From a virus, in the IMG/VR virus record IMGVR_UViG_3300021091_000014, positions 62,001 through 126,000 of that record: a stretch of DNA of 64,000 nt; one strand, given 5' to 3'. Every line of letters begins with the position of its first letter. The first letter of the stretch is position 1. The translations under genes and the position numbers were made by a program. Below, piece by piece: positions 60,277 through 64,000 of the stretch. The notes below the pieces were generated by a model. That model was not told the DNA's origin. It made no database searches and was given only the letters and a program-made list of their open reading frames with translations.

Positions 60277-61334
60277 TGCAAATTGCAATCTTAGGTGATA
60301 CTCACTTCGGTGCGAGAGGTGATAGTCCTTTCTTTCATAAGCATTTCAAGACATTTTACACCGATGTCTTTTTTCCTTACCTAGAGAAAAATAATATTGA
60401 ACATATTATTCAGTTAGGGGACGTATTTGATAGACGCAAGTTTGTTAACTATCAAACTTTAAATCACTGTAAATTATATTTTTTTGAAGCATTAAACTCA
60501 AAACATAAATCCTGGTTATTAGTTGGTAATCATGATACCTATTATAAAAATACTAACAAAGTAAATTCCCTCGATCTATTACTTAAAGAATATAAAAATA
60601 TTAATCAAGTACAGCAACCATACGAGATTTCTTTCGATGGAGTTAGCGTTCTTATGGTACCTTGGATATGTGCCGATAATTACAACGAAGTAATGCATGC
60701 AATAGATATTTCACAATCGCAAATACTTATAGGGCATTTTGAAATAAACGGGTTTGAGATGCACAAAGGTTCATTCTGTGATGGTGGTATTGATCCATCA
60801 GTATTTAATAAATTTGACTTAGTAATATCAGGTCACTTTCATACTAAATCTACTAGAGGCAATATTGTTTATACAGGTACTCCTTATGAGATGACGTGGA
60901 ATGATTATGAAGACAAAAAAGGATTCCATATTTTCGATACCAACACAAGAGAGCTTAAGTTCGTACCAAACCCTCTTTCTATGTTTCACAAGATATGGTA
61001 CGATGATAGCAACTCCTCGATGAACGAAATTGTTGCTCAGGACTTCGACAAGTATAAAGATACGATCGTAAAAGTAATTATCAAGAATAAACTTAATCCA
61101 GTATGGTTTGATATCTTTATTGAGAAGCTGGAGAAGTCCGGAGTTATTGACATGCAAGTAGTTGAGGATCACCTTAACCTAAATCTTGAGGATGATTCCG
61201 ATATTGTTAACGAAGCGGAAGACACTCTTACGATACTTAACAAGCATGTGTCTCAATTGGAACTAAAAGCGGATAAACAAAAGCTGGAAAACTTATTACG
61301 TACACTTTACAATGAAGCATTATCTATGGAGTAA
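60276..61334 (+). CDS. 47: recombination nuclease subunit gp47 (Mre11/SbcD-like)
   Basis: A 352-aa nuclease (T4 gp47 339 aa) that pairs with gp46 to resect DNA ends for recombination-dependent replication and to degrade host DNA. All phosphoesterase motifs are present: GDTHFG (7-12; D8, H10), GDVFDRR (48-54), GNHD (84-87), IGHFEI and SGHFHT. The capping region follows with FDIFIEKLEKSGVIDM, and a helical C-terminus (LELKADKQKLENLLRTLY) would contact gp46. Separated from gp46 by one small gene. Confidence 0.95.
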   Translation: MQIAILGDTHFGARGDSPFFHKHFKTFYTDVFFPYLEKNNIEHIIQLGDVFDRRKFVNYQTLNHCKLYFFEALNSKHKSWLLVGNHDTYYKNTNKVNSLDLLLKEYKNINQVQQPYEISFDGVSVLMVPWICADNYNEVMHAIDISQSQILIGHFEINGFEMHKGSFCDGGIDPSVFNKFDLVISGHFHTKSTRGNIVYTGTPYEMTWNDYEDKKGFHIFDTNTRELKFVPNPLSMFHKIWYDDSNSSMNEIVAQDFDKYKDTIVKVIIKNKLNPVWFDIFIEKLEKSGVIDMQVVEDHLNLNLEDDSDIVNEAEDTLTILNKHVSQLELKADKQKLENLLRTLYNEALSME

Positions 61335-61336
61335 TC

Positions 61337-61822
61337 GTGAATATTTTCTTTCTTAGTAATAAACCTAATGATTGTGCTCGTCAACACTGCGACAAACATG
61401 TCGTAAAGATGATACTTGAGACAGCCCAGCTGCTATCAAATGCCCATCATATGCTAGACGGTGATCAAGTTATTAAACCAATCTATAAACTAACACATAA
61501 AAATCACCCATCAGCAATATGGACACGTTCAAGTATTGTGCATTATGAGTGGCTCTGGCTACTGCTTGGTGAACTATGTAAAGAGTATACACATCGTTAT
61601 GGTAAAGTACATAAAGCAGAACGCGACGGACTTATTGAAATACTTAAGACACCCCCTAAAAATATCCCAAAAGGTGTCTTAATGTCCGAACCTCCTCCTG
61701 CCATGCCCGATGAGTATAAAGTATCTAACGTAGTAGAGTCGTATAGAAATTACTATAGAGGTGCAAAACGTTCATTTGCACGTTGGACCAATAGAGAAAT
61801 TCCTGAATGGTTTAATGGATGA
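61337..61822 (+). CDS. conserved phage protein of unknown function between gp47 and gp46
   Basis: A 161-aa protein starting with GTG, 2 bp after gp47. It begins with NIFFLSNKPNDCARQHCDKH and VVKMILETAQLLSNAHHML, followed by HPSAIWTRSSIVHYEWLWLL. It ends in SYRNYYRGAKRSFARWTNRE. The Cys/His-rich front (C13, C18, H17, H21 in CARQHCDKH) could hold a metal, but this is only a suggestion. I recognise the family as widespread in marine phages without known function. Its coupling to gp46 (ATGA) suggests a DNA-metabolism role. Confidence 0.7.
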   Translation: MNIFFLSNKPNDCARQHCDKHVVKMILETAQLLSNAHHMLDGDQVIKPIYKLTHKNHPSAIWTRSSIVHYEWLWLLLGELCKEYTHRYGKVHKAERDGLIEILKTPPKNIPKGVLMSEPPPAMPDEYKVSNVVESYRNYYRGAKRSFARWTNREIPEWFNG

Positions 61823-63534
61823 TTATATTTGAAAAAGTAAGATGGAAAAATTTTCTTTCTACCGGTAACGCGTTTACAGAAATAGCATTAACAAAAAATA
61901 AGTCTACTCTTATTATTGGTGAGAATGGTGCAGGTAAAAGTACCATTCTCGATGCTCTTTCTTTTGGCTTATATGGTAAGCCTTTTAGAAAGATTAATAA
62001 ACCTCAACTACTCAATACTATTAATCAAAAAAGTCTTGAGGTAGAGATTGAGTTTAGAATTGGTAAACGTCAATTCTTGGTAAAGCGTGGAATGAAGCCC
62101 TCGCTATTTGAAATATATCAAGACGGCAAACTTCTTAACCAAGATGCCGAGTCAAAAGAATATCAAGAGATGTTTGAGAGAAATATTCTCAAACTAAATC
62201 ATAAGTCATTTAACCAGATTGTAGTACTCGGTAGCGCATCGTTCGTACCCTTCATGCAGTTACCAGCAGCACATAGAAGAGAGGTAATCGAAGATCTCTT
62301 AGATATTCAGATCTTCTCTACAATGAATCTTCTGCTAAGGGATAAAGTACAGAAAAATAAAAACGATATTACTGATATAGATTATAATATGCGGTTAGTT
62401 GCCGAGAAGATTGAAATGCATAAAAAGCATTTACAGGCAATGAAGCAAAGTAATGAAGAAGTTATTGAGCAAAAGAAAAACAAAATTATTGAGTTAGAAA
62501 CAAGTATTGCAGACGTTAAGACTAATATCACGAGACTTAATAATCAGCTTGAAAAAGCAACAAGTAGTATTTCTGATCAAGAAAAAGTTAAGCTAAAATT
62601 TGACAATATTGTTGATCTTAAAACAAAGCTTGACATAAAGCTTGACAAGCTACAAAAGGAAATAGAATTCTTTAGAGATCACGACGACTGCCCGGTATGT
62701 AGACAAGGCATTGATCATGTACATAAGAAAGAGATTGTCTCTAATGATAACGATCAGATACTCGAAGTACAGAATGCAATTCAGAAACTGAATGAGGACA
62801 TATCTTGGTATACTCATCGTATAAAAGAAATCAGTTCAGTTAATGATAAGATTACTCTCTTGAACAGAGACATATCAAACGATAACGTTCAAATTACTAC
62901 TCTACTCTCATTCATTACAGGCCTTAATGATGAGATTGATAAACTTAAAAAAGATAAAACTGTAACAGAAGATAACTCAGAAGAACTTAAGCAACTAAAA
63001 GGTGAATTAAAAGAGCATGTAACTAATAAAGAAGAATTATTACAAAATAAATTAGTTCTTGATGTTGCGTCTATGCTGTTAAAAGATAGCGGTATTAAGA
63101 CCAAGATTATTAAGCAGTATGTGCCTATAATGAACAAGCTAATTAACAAATACCTGGCTGCAATGGACTTTTTTGTTAATTTTGAACTTAACGAAAATTT
63201 TGAAGAAAAAATAAAGTCGAGATTTAGGGATGAGTTTTCATATGAGTCGTTCTCTGAAGGTGAAAAAATGCGTATCGATTTGGCACTCCTGTTTACTTGG
63301 CGTGCTATTGCTAAGCTTCGTAACTCTGCTAGCACAAATTTACTTATTATGGACGAAGTATTCGACAGCTCACTCGATCATAACGGCACAGATGAATTCC
63401 TAAAGATACTCAGCACTTTGACTACTGATACAAATGTGTTTATTATAAGTCATAAAGGTGATACATTATTTGATAAATTTGAAAATATTATTAAATTTGA
63501 AAAACATAAAAACTTCTCACGGGTAACCGCATGA
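61819..63534 (+). CDS. 46: recombination nuclease subunit gp46 (Rad50/SbcC-like)
   Basis: A 571-aa SMC-like ATPase (T4 gp46 560 aa). Walker A GENGAGKST (34-42) is near the N-terminus, followed by the Q-loop region and long coiled-coil arms. A zinc hook CPVC (C291, C294) sits at the middle, where two molecules join. The C-terminal half returns the coil and ends with the signature SYESFSEGEKMRIDLALLF, Walker B NLLIMDEVFD and the H-loop VFIISHKGD. All motifs are intact. Its ATG overlaps the previous gene and its stop overlaps the deformylase start. Confidence 0.96.
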   Translation: MIIFEKVRWKNFLSTGNAFTEIALTKNKSTLIIGENGAGKSTILDALSFGLYGKPFRKINKPQLLNTINQKSLEVEIEFRIGKRQFLVKRGMKPSLFEIYQDGKLLNQDAESKEYQEMFERNILKLNHKSFNQIVVLGSASFVPFMQLPAAHRREVIEDLLDIQIFSTMNLLLRDKVQKNKNDITDIDYNMRLVAEKIEMHKKHLQAMKQSNEEVIEQKKNKIIELETSIADVKTNITRLNNQLEKATSSISDQEKVKLKFDNIVDLKTKLDIKLDKLQKEIEFFRDHDDCPVCRQGIDHVHKKEIVSNDNDQILEVQNAIQKLNEDISWYTHRIKEISSVNDKITLLNRDISNDNVQITTLLSFITGLNDEIDKLKKDKTVTEDNSEELKQLKGELKEHVTNKEELLQNKLVLDVASMLLKDSGIKTKIIKQYVPIMNKLINKYLAAMDFFVNFELNENFEEKIKSRFRDEFSYESFSEGEKMRIDLALLFTWRAIAKLRNSASTNLLIMDEVFDSSLDHNGTDEFLKILSTLTTDTNVFIISHKGDTLFDKFENIIKFEKHKNFSRVTA

Positions 63535-64000
63535 TACACAAACTAATTGAATGTGATAATCCAATACTACTCACTCCAACTGATCATTTCGATTTTAATA
63601 ATCCTCCCATTAATCCTGTTGAACTAGTAAATGATTTAATAGAGACATTAGCTCACTATAAAGGAATGGGCCTTGCCTCACCACAGATCGGTCTTTCTTA
63701 TCGCGTGTTCGTTTTATGGTCTCAAGAAACGCTTGCATGCTTTAATCCTAAAATTGTTGATCAAACTACTGAAGAAGTTTTATTAGAGGAAGGATGTCTA
63801 TCTTTTCCTAATTTGTTTATACCTATTAAGAGACCAAAATCTATTAAGGTAAGATTTGCTGATCCATTTGGTAACATAAGGACAGAAAAATTTACTGGTA
63901 TGACAGCAAGATGTTTCATGCATGAGCTTGATCACCTAGATGGGATAGACTATACTAGGAGAGCTACTCAATTTCATCTTGAACGCGCACAAAGAAAACA
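63531..64000 (+). CDS. def: peptide deformylase (3'-truncated by window end)
   Basis: Open to the right edge with 156 complete codons visible. It removes the formyl group from the first methionine of new proteins. The three family motifs are present: GMGLASPQIG (45-54), EEGCLSFP (86-93; metal ligand C89) and HELDH (131-135; ligands H131 and H135, catalytic E132). The visible length is close to a complete enzyme, so only a few residues are missing. It starts in an ATGA overlap with gp46. Deformylases are known in marine cyanophages and other T4-like phages, where they are thought to act on host or phage proteins during infection. Confidence 0.93.
   Translation, partial: MIHKLIECDNPILLTPTDHFDFNNPPINPVELVNDLIETLAHYKGMGLASPQIGLSYRVFVLWSQETLACFNPKIVDQTTEEVLLEEGCLSFPNLFIPIKRPKSIKVRFADPFGNIRTEKFTGMTARCFMHELDHLDGIDYTRRATQFHLERAQRK

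Overview
This window is a tightly packed, AT-rich piece of the genome of a T4-like (Straboviridae/Kyanoviridae-type) contractile-tailed phage. The gene set and order match marine T4-like phages, the relatives that infect cyanobacteria or SAR11: gp59-gp32, a baseplate/tail-fibre block, gp13-14-15-16-17-18-19-20-67-68-21-22-23, then uvsY-uvsW-gp55-gp47-gp46 and a peptide deformylase. No photosynthesis gene, tRNA or integrase is seen, so the host cannot be named from this piece. Identifications rest on recalled family motifs and synteny, not on a database search.

Layout. 3-1490 (+): end of the helicase loader gp59, then ssDNA-binding gp32. 1487-7591 (-): a leftward block of tail and head-completion genes, read from gp4 through an unknown protein, gp54, gp26 (with a probable -1 frameshift extension at 4931-4737) and a coiled-coil protein to a lysozyme-bearing protein. 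7603-30175 (+): baseplate cap gp48, gp53, gp27-like hub, gp5 spike without lysozyme, a collagen-like fibre, gp25, gp6, gp7, gp8, a 2167-aa DUF4815-type protein, more fibres, and a small 2-oxoglutarate/Fe(II) oxygenase. 30220-41628 (+): accessory fibre block with several fibre proteins, two large collagen-like proteins and, directly before the larger one, a 670-aa collagen-lysine hydroxylase/glycosyltransferase-like enzyme. 41669-56679 (+): neck, terminase, sheath, tube, portal and capsid genes, with one beta-propeller/IPT protein inserted between gp13 and gp14. 56763-64000 (+): a probable tail-completion protein, recombination and late-transcription genes, and a truncated peptide deformylase.

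The most striking content is a possible collagen-modification system. The protein at 33030-35042 joins a GT25-like domain, a PLOD-type glycosyltransferase domain and a lysyl-hydroxylase-type 2OG-Fe(II) domain. It lies 26 bp before a 1134-aa fibre whose Gly-X-Y repeats put lysine in the Y position (X-Lys-Gly), the context that animal collagen lysyl hydroxylases use. Three further collagen-like fibres lie in the window, and a second 2OG oxygenase directly follows one of them. The inference is that the phage hydroxylates and glycosylates its own collagen-like fibres.

Expression signals: exact T4-type late promoter boxes (TATAAATA) precede gp32, the fibre block, gp13, gp18, gp22 and gp23. Intrinsic terminators follow gp19 and gp23. 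Sigma70-like promoters precede uvsY and gp55. Most genes are translationally coupled through ATGA or TAATG overlaps.
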